A DNA stretch of 64,000 bases, taken from the NCBI RefSeq assembly GCF_903819215.1, contig NZ_CAIJCT010000025.1; one strand, 5' to 3'. Below the pieces are notes generated by a model. That model saw nothing but the letters and a program-made list of their open reading frames with translations. It was not told the origin of the DNA and searched no databases. Shown here one piece after another: positions 7,826 to 16,292 of the stretch. The position numbers and the translations under genes are program-made. This DNA comes from Aedoeadaptatus coxii (GTDB lineage Bacteria > Bacillota > Clostridia > Tissierellales > Peptoniphilaceae). Positions within the stretch are counted from its first letter, which is position 1, and the number at the start of each line of letters is the position of its first letter.

Positions 7826-9628
7826 GTGATTAATTCGAAAATACTAAATGAAATAATAAAAGATATAAAAAATGTTTTTAAGATAAGAGATAAGAAGAAA
7901 TTTGTATTAGAAAATCTTCCTTACCTCTTATTTTTTTATATAGGAAATATCTTTGCAAGCCATGTCAACTCTTATGTAGGAGGAGATATAATAGATAGAA
8001 TTCTAGTAGCTTTTAGTCAAATAGATACTTTAAAATATATTCCATCATTAAAAATAAAAAACCTGATACCTGGTCTAATTCTATCAGTAGTTATTAAGTT
8101 AATCATTATACAGAAAAAGAAAAAAGCAAAAAAGTTTAGAGAGGGTAGAGAATATGGATCGGCAAGATGGGGAAATGAAAAAGACATTGAGCCATACATT
8201 GACAAGAAGTTTGAAAACAATGTGCTACTAACTCAAACTGAAAGACTTACTATGAACAATAGACCTAAAAATCCAAAATATGCGAGAAATAAAAATGTAA
8301 TGGTAATTGGAGGTTCTGGTAGTGGTAAAACAAGGTTTTTTGTAAAGCCAAATCTCATGCAAATGCACTCTTCATATGTAGTAACCGATCCAAAAGGAAC
8401 ATTAGTCTTGGAATGTGGGAAAATGTTGGAAAGAAATGGATATGAGATAAAAATACTAAACACAATAAACTTTAAAAAATCCATGAGATATAATCCCTTT
8501 GCATACTTGAAAAGTGAAAAAGATATTTTGAAATTAGTACAAACAATAATTGCAAATACTAAGGGAGAAGGAGAAAAATCAACTGAGGATTTTTGGGTGA
8601 AAGCTGAAAAACTCTATTACACAGCACTTATAGGATATATCTGGTATGAAGCTCCTAAAGAAGAACAGAACTTTACAACTTTACTTGCTATGATAGATGC
8701 AAGTGAGGTAAGAGAAGAAGATGAAAATTTTAAAAATGCAGTAGACTATATGTTTGAAGCATTAGAAAAAGAAAAGCCAAATCATTTCGCAGTAAAACAA
8801 TATAAGAAATACAAACTTGCAGCAGGAAAAACTGCCAAATCAATCCTTATATCCTGTGGAGCAAGGCTTGCTCCATTTGATATTCAGGAACTTAGGGACT
8901 TAATGAAAGAAGATGAACTGGAGCTTGATACACTTGGAGAAAAGAAAACAGCTTTATTCGTAATAATATCGGATACAGATGATACATTTAACTTTGTAGT
9001 ATCAATAATGTACTCACAATTATTTAATCTATTATGTGATAAAGCAGATGATGAATATGGCGGAAGACTTCCTGTTCATGTGAGATGCCTACTTGATGAA
9101 TTCGCAAATATCGGCTTAATTCCTAAATTTGAAAAGCTGATAGCAACTATTAGAAGTAGAGAAATATCAGCTTGTATAATATTACAAGCACAATCACAAC
9201 TAAAAAGTATCTATAAAGATAATGCAGATACCATAGTTGGCAATTGTGATTCGACGTTATTTTTAGGAGGCAAAGAAAGAACAACATTAAAAGAATTATC
9301 TGAAAGCCTAGGCAAAGAAACCATAGACCTATATAACACATCAGAAACAAGATCGAATCAAAAGAGTTTTGGACTAAATTATCAAAAAACTGGTAAGGAA
9401 CTTATGAGTCAAGATGAAATAACTGTAATGGATGGTGGTAAGTGTATTTATCAGTTAAGAGGAGTAAGACCTTTCTTATCTGATAAATTTGATATTACAA
9501 AGCATAAGAATTACAAGTTATTGGAAGATTATGATAAGAGAAATATATTTGACATAGAGAAATACCTACAGAGAAAAGATGAGGTTAAGTTAAAAGAAAG
9601 TATGGTAGTTGAAATATTAGATGAATAA
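7826..9628 (+). CDS. virD4: VirD4/TraG-type conjugal coupling protein
   Basis: A 600-residue T4SS coupling protein. It has N-terminal membrane segments (about 28-45 and 70-88), Walker A GGSGSGKT from residue 162, the family motif VTDPKG, and a Walker B region around LLDEFANIG. It would bind the relaxosome and pump DNA into the channel. The order PcfB-VirD4-SSB-Maff2-VirB6-PrgI-VirB4 is the standard core of Tn1549-type elements. The start is uncertain: the GTG at 7826 is only a few bases from GGAGAGG, and no in-frame ATG is close; an ATT at 7829 is another option. Confidence 0.9.
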   Translation: MINSKILNEIIKDIKNVFKIRDKKKFVLENLPYLLFFYIGNIFASHVNSYVGGDIIDRILVAFSQIDTLKYIPSLKIKNLIPGLILSVVIKLIIIQKKKKAKKFREGREYGSARWGNEKDIEPYIDKKFENNVLLTQTERLTMNNRPKNPKYARNKNVMVIGGSGSGKTRFFVKPNLMQMHSSYVVTDPKGTLVLECGKMLERNGYEIKILNTINFKKSMRYNPFAYLKSEKDILKLVQTIIANTKGEGEKSTEDFWVKAEKLYYTALIGYIWYEAPKEEQNFTTLLAMIDASEVREEDENFKNAVDYMFEALEKEKPNHFAVKQYKKYKLAAGKTAKSILISCGARLAPFDIQELRDLMKEDELELDTLGEKKTALFVIISDTDDTFNFVVSIMYSQLFNLLCDKADDEYGGRLPVHVRCLLDEFANIGLIPKFEKLIATIRSREISACIILQAQSQLKSIYKDNADTIVGNCDSTLFLGGKERTTLKELSESLGKETIDLYNTSETRSNQKSFGLNYQKTGKELMSQDEITVMDGGKCIYQLRGVRPFLSDKFDITKHKNYKLLEDYDKRNIFDIEKYLQRKDEVKLKESMVVEILDE

Positions 9629-9679
9629 ATTTAAAATTAGAAGTAAGATAGCTATTTAGGAAAGATTAAAAGGAAATAC

Positions 9680-9708
9680 TTGACAAAAAATATTTTATAA
9701 CATATAAT
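9680..9708 (+). promoter_or_regulatory. Sigma-A promoter for structured RNA / Abi_2 gene
   Basis: TTGACA (9680-9685), 17-base spacer, TATAAT (9703-9708). Transcription should start near 9715, just before the hairpin at 9721, so the RNA element would be the very 5' end of the transcript. Confidence 0.8.
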
Positions 9709-9714
9709 AATTTC

Positions 9715-9779
9715 AACAGCACCCGACACGCCTCTTAACAATGCGGACCAAGTCGGGTCATTTGATTTTAGGAGAAAAA
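9715..9779 (+). ncRNA. Structured RNA upstream of Abi_2 gene (abiF-RNA type)
   Basis: Starting at the predicted +1, the leader folds into a hairpin with a perfect 7-bp outer stem (9721-9727 with 9752-9758) and an inner CGC/GCG pairing (9729-9731 with 9743-9745). It is locally GC-rich in an AT-rich region, which suggests selection on structure. A conserved 'abiF' RNA motif is known to lie directly upstream of Abi_2/AbiF genes; position and shape fit, but I cannot run a covariance search. It may be the RNA partner of the Abi protein rather than a simple leader. Confidence 0.6.
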
Positions 9780-10646
9780 ATGAAAAAAATCTATCAAGAA
9801 CCGATTAGTATAGAAAATCAAGTAAAAAATTTAATAGATTTAGGACTTTTAGTAGAAGATAAATCTTATGCTAAGAAAATTCTTGGAAGAATATCCTATT
9901 ACAGGTTGATTAAAGCTTATAGTATCACATTAAAAAAAGATGGAAGATATATATCAGGAATAAGTTTTGAAGATATTGTAAGTTTATATAAATTTGATAG
10001 AGAACTTAGACAACTCATATTTGAAATAATAGAACATATTGAAGTTTCTTTAAGAGCAGTTATCACAAACTATTTTTCTTTAAAATATGGAAATTTTGGC
10101 TACAAAGATTTGTCAAATGTGGGAAAATATAAAAACAGATATAAAGAAGCATTAAATGATTTAGAAAGAGAAACAAAAAGAAATAGACGCTCACCATTTA
10201 TAAAAAACTTTAAAGACAATTATGAAGGTGGAGAAATTCCGCTATATGCAGTGATAGAAGTAGCAAGTTTTGGAACTTTATCTAAAATGTATAAAAATAT
10301 GAAAAATGAAGATAAAAGTAAAATTGCAAAAGTCTTTCATACAGACTACCATTACTTTGAATCTTGGATAGAAAATTTTGCCTATATAAGAAATATATGT
10401 GCCCATTATGGCAGGCTATATGGAGCAAAGCTTACAAAATCACCAAAGCTATATAAAGAATATTTAAAAAAGAATATTTCAAACAACACAATATTTGCTA
10501 CATTAGTAAATCTTAAAATAGTTTCTGAAGAAGAAAATTACAAAAAATTTTATCATGATCTAACGGAACTAATAGCAAGATATGAAAATATTGAACTAAG
10601 GCATGTTGGCTTTATAGAAAACTGGAAAGAATTACTAAAACCATAA
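9780..10646 (+). CDS. Abi_2 family protein (AbiF/AbiD-like) with HEPN motif
   Basis: A 288-residue protein of the Abi_2 family: the N-terminal IENQVKNLIDLGL, the central ISYYRLIKAY and the LYKFDRELRQLI segments are typical. The C-terminal half holds an R-x4-H motif, RNICAH (R204 to H209), the catalytic signature of HEPN ribonucleases. The ATG at 9780 follows AGGAG by 6 bases; an ATG at 9741 falls inside the RNA hairpin and is rejected. It is framed by its own promoter and terminator, so it is a self-contained cargo unit inside the transfer operon, likely a phage-defence or toxin system whose RNA leader acts as partner (inference). Confidence 0.85.
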   Translation: MKKIYQEPISIENQVKNLIDLGLLVEDKSYAKKILGRISYYRLIKAYSITLKKDGRYISGISFEDIVSLYKFDRELRQLIFEIIEHIEVSLRAVITNYFSLKYGNFGYKDLSNVGKYKNRYKEALNDLERETKRNRRSPFIKNFKDNYEGGEIPLYAVIEVASFGTLSKMYKNMKNEDKSKIAKVFHTDYHYFESWIENFAYIRNICAHYGRLYGAKLTKSPKLYKEYLKKNISNNTIFATLVNLKIVSEEENYKKFYHDLTELIARYENIELRHVGFIENWKELLKP

Positions 10647-10664
10647 AATTAAATAGAGAAATTT

Positions 10665-10694
10665 ACACCGAAAAAAACATTTCGGTGTTTTTTT
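10665..10694 (+). terminator. Intrinsic terminator after Abi_2 gene
   Basis: Nine-bp stem (10665-10673 with 10680-10688) and a 6-base loop, followed by a run of seven T. Confidence 0.85.
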
Positions 10695-10712
10695 ATGCCC
10701 AAAGGAGGAAGA

Positions 10713-10745
10713 ATGAAATATATACGAGATGAGCCGAAAAAATAA
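10713..10745 (+). other. Ten-codon ORF with strong ribosome site
   Basis: AAAGGAGG (10701-10708) precedes an ATG encoding MKYIRDEPKK and a stop. It lies between two terminators. It could be the remnant of a lost gene or a leader peptide for the downstream transfer operon. Nothing else is seen between 10746 and 10785. Confidence 0.25.
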
Positions 10746-10785
10746 GATACAGAGAAAAATGAAATATTAATGAATTAGAAGTAGA

Positions 10786-10813
10786 AGCGATAGAGAAAAC
10801 TATCGCTTTTTTT
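10786..10813 (+). terminator. Intrinsic terminator/attenuator before ssb
   Basis: Eight-bp perfect stem (10786-10793 with 10800-10807), 6-base loop, then a run of seven T. Together with the short ORF upstream it could attenuate read-through into the transfer genes. Confidence 0.75.
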
Positions 10814-10836
10814 ATGGAATAAAGGAGATAGAACAA

Positions 10837-11160
10837 ATGGAAAGAGAAATGCTAAATATTAATGGAAATCTAGTAGGAGAAATAAAAACAACTGCAATAG
10901 ATACAAAGGAAGGAGAAAAAGAAGTAGCTAACTTCACAATAGTTAGAAAGAACAAAGAAGAAGGAAAGGTTAAAAAAGAATATATCTACTGTAATCTCTA
11001 CGGAGAAAAGGCAAAAAGTGTGAAGGAATTTAAAAGTGGAGAATACATCCATATTTTTGGATATTTTAAGGAAACAAAAAAAGAAGACAAGACATTTAAA
11101 AATTTTATAGTAAAGCACATAAATAAAATTGAAAAAGAAGAAAAAGAGGAGGAAATATAA
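10837..11160 (+). CDS. ssb: Single-stranded DNA-binding protein
   Basis: A 107-residue OB-fold protein with the SSB pattern: LNINGNL at the start, VANFTIVRKN, a YIYCNLYGEKA strand and GEYIHIFGYF. It lacks the acidic DDxIPF-type C-terminal tip of housekeeping SSB, ending instead in a Glu-rich tail (EEKEEEI). A good AAAGGAG site lies upstream. It is the first gene of the VirB operon and presumably coats transferred or replicating element DNA. A second, related SSB domain is at the end of the protein at 37594. Confidence 0.8.
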   Translation: MEREMLNINGNLVGEIKTTAIDTKEGEKEVANFTIVRKNKEEGKVKKEYIYCNLYGEKAKSVKEFKSGEYIHIFGYFKETKKEDKTFKNFIVKHINKIEKEEKEEEI

Positions 11161-11376
11161 ATGGAATTTTTTACACAAGCAGTAAATGTATTAAAAATAT
11201 TAGTTACAGCAATTGGTGCAGGGCTTGGAGCATGGGGTGTTATCAACCTGATGGAAGGTTATGGGAATGACAACCCTGGTGCTAAATCTCAAGGTATTAA
11301 GCAGCTTATGGCTGGAGGGGGAATTGTACTCATAGGTTTAAAACTAATACCGCTATTAGCAAACGTGTTAAAATAA
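11161..11376 (+). CDS. Maff2 family membrane protein
   Basis: A 71-residue protein with two membrane helices around a glycine-rich loop containing GYGNDNPGAKSQGIKQLMAGG, the hallmark of the Maff2 family of Tn1549-type elements. Its size and topology resemble VirB2-type pilins or holin-like channel subunits; a role as the small channel-lining subunit of the T4SS is inference. It starts directly at the ssb stop. Confidence 0.8.
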   Translation: MEFFTQAVNVLKILVTAIGAGLGAWGVINLMEGYGNDNPGAKSQGIKQLMAGGGIVLIGLKLIPLLANVLK

Positions 11377-11377
11377 A

Positions 11378-12241
11378 ATGTTTAATATAGTAGATAAGAT
11401 CAAAGAGTTTTTTTCGGAGATACTTATTGATATGATCAAGGAAAATTTAAGCGGAATGCTCCTTGATATAAATGACAAAGTATCAACGATAGCAAATGAG
11501 GTAGGAAAGACTCCGAGTGGATGGAACTCGGAGGTTTTTCACTTCATAAAATCCATTTCAGAAAATGTTATACTTCCCATAGCAGGTCTTATCATAACGG
11601 CTGTACTATGTATTGAATTAATTCAAATGGTAATGAACAAAAATAATATGCATGATACGGATACCTTTGAATTTTTTAAGTACATCATCAAGATGTGGAT
11701 TGCTGTATGGCTTGTATCTCATGCTTTTGACTTTTCTATGGCAGTATTTGATGTGGCACAGAATTTAATAGGAAAGGCAGCAGGTGTGGCAAATGCTAGT
11801 GCAAAAGTTTCTCCAGGTGATATATCTAATATGGTAGATAGCCTAAAAGGAGAGTCAATAGGAAAATTAATGACTATAGTACTAGAGACATCAATTGTAA
11901 AGATGATAATTCAAGGGATATCAATACTAATTACAGTTATTCTATACGGCAGGATGATAGAAATATATATTTATACTTCAGTTTGCGCCATACCTTTTGC
12001 CACAATGGGTAATAAAGAATGGGGAAGTATTGGAACAAACTATATAAGAGGGCTCTTCGCACTTGGCTTGCAAGGTTTATTCCTACTTATATGCGTAGGA
12101 ATTTATGCCGTACTTGTTAAGACTTTAAATATATCAGACATACACAAAAGTATTTTTGAATTACTAGGATACACATTAATACTTGGTATAACTATGATGA
12201 AATCAGGAAGTATTGCAAAATCAATTTTAAATGCTCATTAA
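11378..12241 (+). CDS. VirB6/TrbL-like conjugation membrane protein
   Basis: A 287-residue protein with about six membrane segments, the first near residues 62-85, then 105-125, 180-205 and several up to the C-terminus. The pattern, size and position between Maff2 and PrgI match the VirB6-like inner-membrane channel protein of Gram-positive T4SS. The start is one base after the upstream stop with no clear ribosome site, suggesting translational coupling. Confidence 0.75.
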   Translation: MFNIVDKIKEFFSEILIDMIKENLSGMLLDINDKVSTIANEVGKTPSGWNSEVFHFIKSISENVILPIAGLIITAVLCIELIQMVMNKNNMHDTDTFEFFKYIIKMWIAVWLVSHAFDFSMAVFDVAQNLIGKAAGVANASAKVSPGDISNMVDSLKGESIGKLMTIVLETSIVKMIIQGISILITVILYGRMIEIYIYTSVCAIPFATMGNKEWGSIGTNYIRGLFALGLQGLFLLICVGIYAVLVKTLNISDIHKSIFELLGYTLILGITMMKSGSIAKSILNAH

Positions 12242-12258
12242 TAAAAAAGGAGAAGATG

Positions 12259-12516
12259 ATGAAAATTAGAAGAAAAAAGGACAAAAAAATTAATTTAAAA
12301 ACACTTGGAACAATAGGACTCCCAATACTTTTAATAGGGGGATATATTACAAGAGAAATACAAAATAGAATGATTATAAGAAAAACATTAGAAGTTTTAG
12401 ATAATAGAGAAGAAACGAATGAAAAAGTCTTAGAAATAGCAGTGAATATGGGAAAATCATTAGAAGATCTGAACAGAGAAGATATATATGGCTTTTACTT
12501 AGAGGGTTTAGAATAA
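12259..12516 (+). CDS. Small conjugation-operon protein, one membrane segment
   Basis: An 85-residue protein with a very basic start (KIRRKKDKK), one predicted membrane helix (about 15-30) and a charged soluble tail. The ATG at 12259 is 6 bases after AAAAGGAG; an ATG at 12256 is too close. The family is unknown to me. Its place in the VirB6-PrgI interval suggests a T4SS accessory protein. Confidence 0.6.
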   Translation: MKIRRKKDKKINLKTLGTIGLPILLIGGYITREIQNRMIIRKTLEVLDNREETNEKVLEIAVNMGKSLEDLNREDIYGFYLEGLE

Positions 12517-12854
12517 TGGCTTATGTAAATGTACCAAAGGACTTAACAAAAGTAAAAACAAAGGTAGCTCTAAATCTAACAAAAAGACAATTAATTGGCT
12601 TTACAATTGCAGGTCTAATAGGCTTTCCAGTATATTTAATGGTAAAAAAAGTGCTGCCTAATGACCTATCTATGTTAATTATGATAGGTGTGTCTTTTCC
12701 TATAATATTTGCAACTCTTTATGAAAAGGACGGGATCTATTTTGAAAAATATTTAAAGTATATTATAGATAAGAAAAGACAGACAAGTATAAGGATATAC
12801 AAGACAGAATGTATTTATGATATAAAGAAACAAAGAAAGGAAAGGAGTAAATGA
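12516..12854 (+). CDS. prgI: PrgI family protein (VirB3-like)
   Basis: A 112-residue protein with the PrgI pattern: a short N-terminal segment (VNVPKDL), a KTKVALNLTKRQL stretch, two membrane helices and a tail containing LYEKDG and YFEKYLKYI. PrgI-type proteins are the VirB3 equivalents that work beside VirB4 at the membrane. The ATG overlaps the upstream stop (TAATG), and the gene overlaps the start of virB4. Confidence 0.8.
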   Translation: MAYVNVPKDLTKVKTKVALNLTKRQLIGFTIAGLIGFPVYLMVKKVLPNDLSMLIMIGVSFPIIFATLYEKDGIYFEKYLKYIIDKKRQTSIRIYKTECIYDIKKQRKERSK

Positions 12855-15346
12855 ATCAAATACAGAAAAAACAACAGAAAAAATTAAATCAAGAAAAAAG
12901 AAATTTAAAAAAACAAAAAGAAGATTTAAAAAGCATTAGTATAAGTCAAAAAAAGATGAAAAAAGCAAATATTTCTAAAGAAAAAGGAAAGCCCAAAAAG
13001 AAGCTTTCCTTTTTTGGTGGGAAGAAGAAAAAGAGTGTTCAGGAAACAATCCCTTATTTAAGAATGTTGAGAAATGGGATTTGCCAAGTTGAGAAGAACA
13101 AATTTAATAAAATGATACGTTTTTTAGATATTAACTACCAGCTTTCAACAGAAGAAGATAAGGAAAGTATATTTAATGAATTTTCAAGTTTTTTAAACTA
13201 TTTTGATCCAAGTGTTGATATAGAACTTTCATATATTAATCGCATAGGAAAAAATGAAGAAGTAGAAAAAAACATCAATGTTCCGGATAGAAACGATTCA
13301 TATAATGAAATACGAAAAGAGTACAGGGAAATGCTAAAAAATCAGAGTCAAAAAGGAAATAATGGACTTACTAAATATATGTATATCACCTTTAGCTTAC
13401 AAGCACAAGATTTAAAAGAGGCAACTACAAGACTTGAAAGAATGGAAATGGATATATTAAATAACTTTAAGCAGATGGGAGTAAAAGCTTATGTATTAAG
13501 TGGATATGAAAGGTTAAAGGTTATTCACGATATCTTAAATCCAAATAAGAATTTTGTTTTTTCATTTGAAGACCTAAAATATAGTGGACTATCTACTAAG
13601 GATTATATAGTACCAGCATCATTTAACTTTTCATCTAACAATCAATTTAAAATTGGAGAATACTTTGGAGAAGTAAACTTTCTACAAATTCTAGCACCTG
13701 AATTATCAGATAGATTATTATCAGAATTTTTAGGAGTTGAAGAAAATATGATTGTAACATTTCATATAAATTCCATTGATCAAACAGAAGCTATAAAGAT
13801 GATTAAAAGAAAAATAACAGACTTGGATAAAATGAAAATTGAAGAAAATAAGAAGGCTATAAGATCAGGATATGACATTGATATTCTTCCAAGCGATTTA
13901 ATTACCTACGGTAATGATGCTAAGAAACTATTAGTAGAACTTCAAAATCATAATGAGAGAATGTTTGTCATAACTATTTTGTTTACAAATATGGAAAAAA
14001 GTAGAAAGAAATTGAGTAATATAATCTTTCAACTAAATTCAATAGCAGGTAGGCATAATTGTGTATTGAAAAATCTTAACTATAGACAGGAACAAGGACT
14101 AATTTCTTCCCTGCCACTTGGAAAAAATGAAATAGAAATAAAAAGAGGACTTACAACCAGCTCTACAGCAGTCTTTATTCCTTTTACAACAGAAGAGTTG
14201 TGCTTAGAAGGAGAGAGCTTATACTACGGATTAAATGCTTTAAGTCGTAATATCATTATGACAGATAGAAAGCTTTTAAAGAATCCAAACGGTTTAATAC
14301 TTGGAACACCGGGTAGCGGTAAATCTTTTTCAGCTAAAAGAGAAATTACCAATGCTTTTTTAATCACACAAGATGACATCATTATCTGTGATCCGGAAGG
14401 GGAGTATGGAAATTTAACTAAGGCACTAGGTGGAGAAGTTATAAAAATATCGCCAACAAGTAAGGATTATATAAACCCGTTGGATATAAATGTAGACTAT
14501 GCCGATGAAGACAATCCCTTATCTTTAAAGTCTGACTTTATTCTTTCACTGTTTGAACTTGTAGTAGGAAAGGAAGGGTTAAGTGCAGAAGAAACTTCAG
14601 TAATTGATAGATGTCTTCCAATATTATATAAGGATTACTTCGACAATCCAATTTCTGAAAATATGCCAATTTTAGAAGATTTATATAATTTACTTTTAAA
14701 ACAAGAAGAAAATGTAGGGAAAAAATTAGCGGTAGAAATGGAAATTTATGTCAAAGGCAGCCTCAATGTATTTAACCATAGGACTAATGTAGATACAGGA
14801 AATAGAATTCTTTGTTATGACATTAAGGAATTAGGAAAGCAACTTAGAAAAATAGGTATGTTAATTGTTCAAGATCAAGTGTGGAATAGAGTAACTATTA
14901 ATAGAAATAAGAAGGAAACCAGATATTACTGTGACGAATTCCATTTGCTTTTAAGAGAAGAACAAACAGCCTCATATTCCATAGAAATTTGGAAGAGATT
15001 TAGAAAATGGGGCGGGATTCCAACAGGATTAACACAAAATGTAAAGGACCTTTTAGCCAGTCCCGAAATAGAAAATATATTTGATAATACAGATTTTATC
15101 TTAATGCTTAATCAAGCTAGTGGTGATAGGGAAATTTTAGCTAACAAGTTAAATATATCTCTTTATCAGTTATCCTACGTAACAAATTCCAATGAGGGAG
15201 AGGGATTACTATTCTATGGAAACACAATAGTACCTTTTGTAGATAGATTTCCTAAAGATACAAAATTGTATAAGTTAATGACAACTAAACCAGAAGAATT
15301 AAAGGAAGGGATAGAAATTGATAGACAGAGAGAAGTTAAAAACTAA
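12851..15346 (+). CDS. virB4: VirB4-type conjugation ATPase
   Basis: An 831-residue ATPase. The first 65 residues are a lysine/glutamine-rich coiled segment. A VirB4 N-terminal domain follows, then the ATPase with Walker A GTPGSGKSF (residue 485 on), IIICDPEGEYGNL, and YYCDEFHLLL as the Walker B region. It powers channel assembly and substrate transfer. A strong AAAGGAG site precedes it. The end overlaps the DNA methyltransferase by 29 bases. Confidence 0.9.
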   Translation: MNQIQKKQQKKLNQEKRNLKKQKEDLKSISISQKKMKKANISKEKGKPKKKLSFFGGKKKKSVQETIPYLRMLRNGICQVEKNKFNKMIRFLDINYQLSTEEDKESIFNEFSSFLNYFDPSVDIELSYINRIGKNEEVEKNINVPDRNDSYNEIRKEYREMLKNQSQKGNNGLTKYMYITFSLQAQDLKEATTRLERMEMDILNNFKQMGVKAYVLSGYERLKVIHDILNPNKNFVFSFEDLKYSGLSTKDYIVPASFNFSSNNQFKIGEYFGEVNFLQILAPELSDRLLSEFLGVEENMIVTFHINSIDQTEAIKMIKRKITDLDKMKIEENKKAIRSGYDIDILPSDLITYGNDAKKLLVELQNHNERMFVITILFTNMEKSRKKLSNIIFQLNSIAGRHNCVLKNLNYRQEQGLISSLPLGKNEIEIKRGLTTSSTAVFIPFTTEELCLEGESLYYGLNALSRNIIMTDRKLLKNPNGLILGTPGSGKSFSAKREITNAFLITQDDIIICDPEGEYGNLTKALGGEVIKISPTSKDYINPLDINVDYADEDNPLSLKSDFILSLFELVVGKEGLSAEETSVIDRCLPILYKDYFDNPISENMPILEDLYNLLLKQEENVGKKLAVEMEIYVKGSLNVFNHRTNVDTGNRILCYDIKELGKQLRKIGMLIVQDQVWNRVTINRNKKETRYYCDEFHLLLREEQTASYSIEIWKRFRKWGGIPTGLTQNVKDLLASPEIENIFDNTDFILMLNQASGDREILANKLNISLYQLSYVTNSNEGEGLLFYGNTIVPFVDRFPKDTKLYKLMTTKPEELKEGIEIDRQREVKN

Positions 15347-16283
15347 CTATATTATTAATTTAGATGCAATTTCTGCTCTAAAGGAATTTCCAGATAAAAT
15401 ATTTGATTGCTGTATTACATCTCCTCCATATTATGGACTTAGAGATTATAAAGCAGAAGGACAAATTGGAAGAGAAGAAAGTCCGGAGGAATATTTAAAT
15501 AAATTAATTGAAGTCTTTAGAGAAGTAAAAAGAGTATTAAAAAAAGAAGGAACACTTTGGGTAGTTATTGGAGATTCTTATGCAGGGACAAGAAGCAAAA
15601 AAGAATATAAAGATCCTAAAAACATAGAAGGAAGAAGTGGTCAAAAAGAGTCTATTACAGAAAAACTCAGTGGCTACAAGGCAAAAGACTTAATGGGGAT
15701 ACCTTGGCAACTAGCTTTAAAATTAAGAGAGGACGGTTGGTATTTGCGAAGCGATATTATTTGGCACAAGGAAAATGCCATGCCTGAGTCTTGTAGAGAT
15801 AGACCATCAAGGTCTTATGAACATATCTTCCTACTATCAAAAGCAAGAAAGTATTTCTATAACTTTGACGCTATGAAAGAACCAATAAAAGAAATAAGCA
15901 AGAAAAGATATATGAGGGCAAGAGGAAAAAACAATAAGTATTTACAAGAAGGTACAGGAGCTAAAAGACAGAGCATAAATGAAGCAAGAGAGTATGGAGA
16001 ATATATAGGAGATAATGTCCCTAAGTTTAGAAACAATAGAGATATTTGGACTATTAACACCAGTGCATTTAAAGGAAAACACTATGCGGTATTTCCACCA
16101 AAACTGGTAGAACTTTGTATAAAAGCAGGATGTCCTAAAAAAGGCTTGATTCTTGATCCCTTTATGGGTTCAGGAACTGTTGGAATGGTAGCTATTAGGA
16201 TGGACAGAGAATATATTGGAATCGACATAAACAAAGATTACTGTCAAATAGCTAAAGAAAGGATAGAGAAAAATATGAAATAG
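15318..16283 (+). CDS. Orphan DNA methyltransferase (N4-cytosine/N6-adenine)
   Basis: A 321-residue beta-type amino-methyltransferase. The catalytic motif TSPPYYGLRDY starts near residue 34 and the AdoMet-binding motif DPFMGSGTVG near residue 280, so the order is catalytic motif first. No restriction endonuclease is adjacent. It probably protects element DNA from host restriction on entry or marks it epigenetically. Start is a TTG at 15318 with GGAAGGGA upstream; the following Met is too far in. Recognition site cannot be read from sequence. Confidence 0.85.
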   Translation: MIDREKLKTNYIINLDAISALKEFPDKIFDCCITSPPYYGLRDYKAEGQIGREESPEEYLNKLIEVFREVKRVLKKEGTLWVVIGDSYAGTRSKKEYKDPKNIEGRSGQKESITEKLSGYKAKDLMGIPWQLALKLREDGWYLRSDIIWHKENAMPESCRDRPSRSYEHIFLLSKARKYFYNFDAMKEPIKEISKKRYMRARGKNNKYLQEGTGAKRQSINEAREYGEYIGDNVPKFRNNRDIWTINTSAFKGKHYAVFPPKLVELCIKAGCPKKGLILDPFMGSGTVGMVAIRMDREYIGIDINKDYCQIAKERIEKNMK

Positions 16284-16292
16284 GAGGTATGT

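Noticed and set aside
9741..9779. Upstream ATG for the Abi_2 gene
   Set aside because: It lies inside the hairpin and lacks a ribosome site; the ATG at 9780 has AGGAG.
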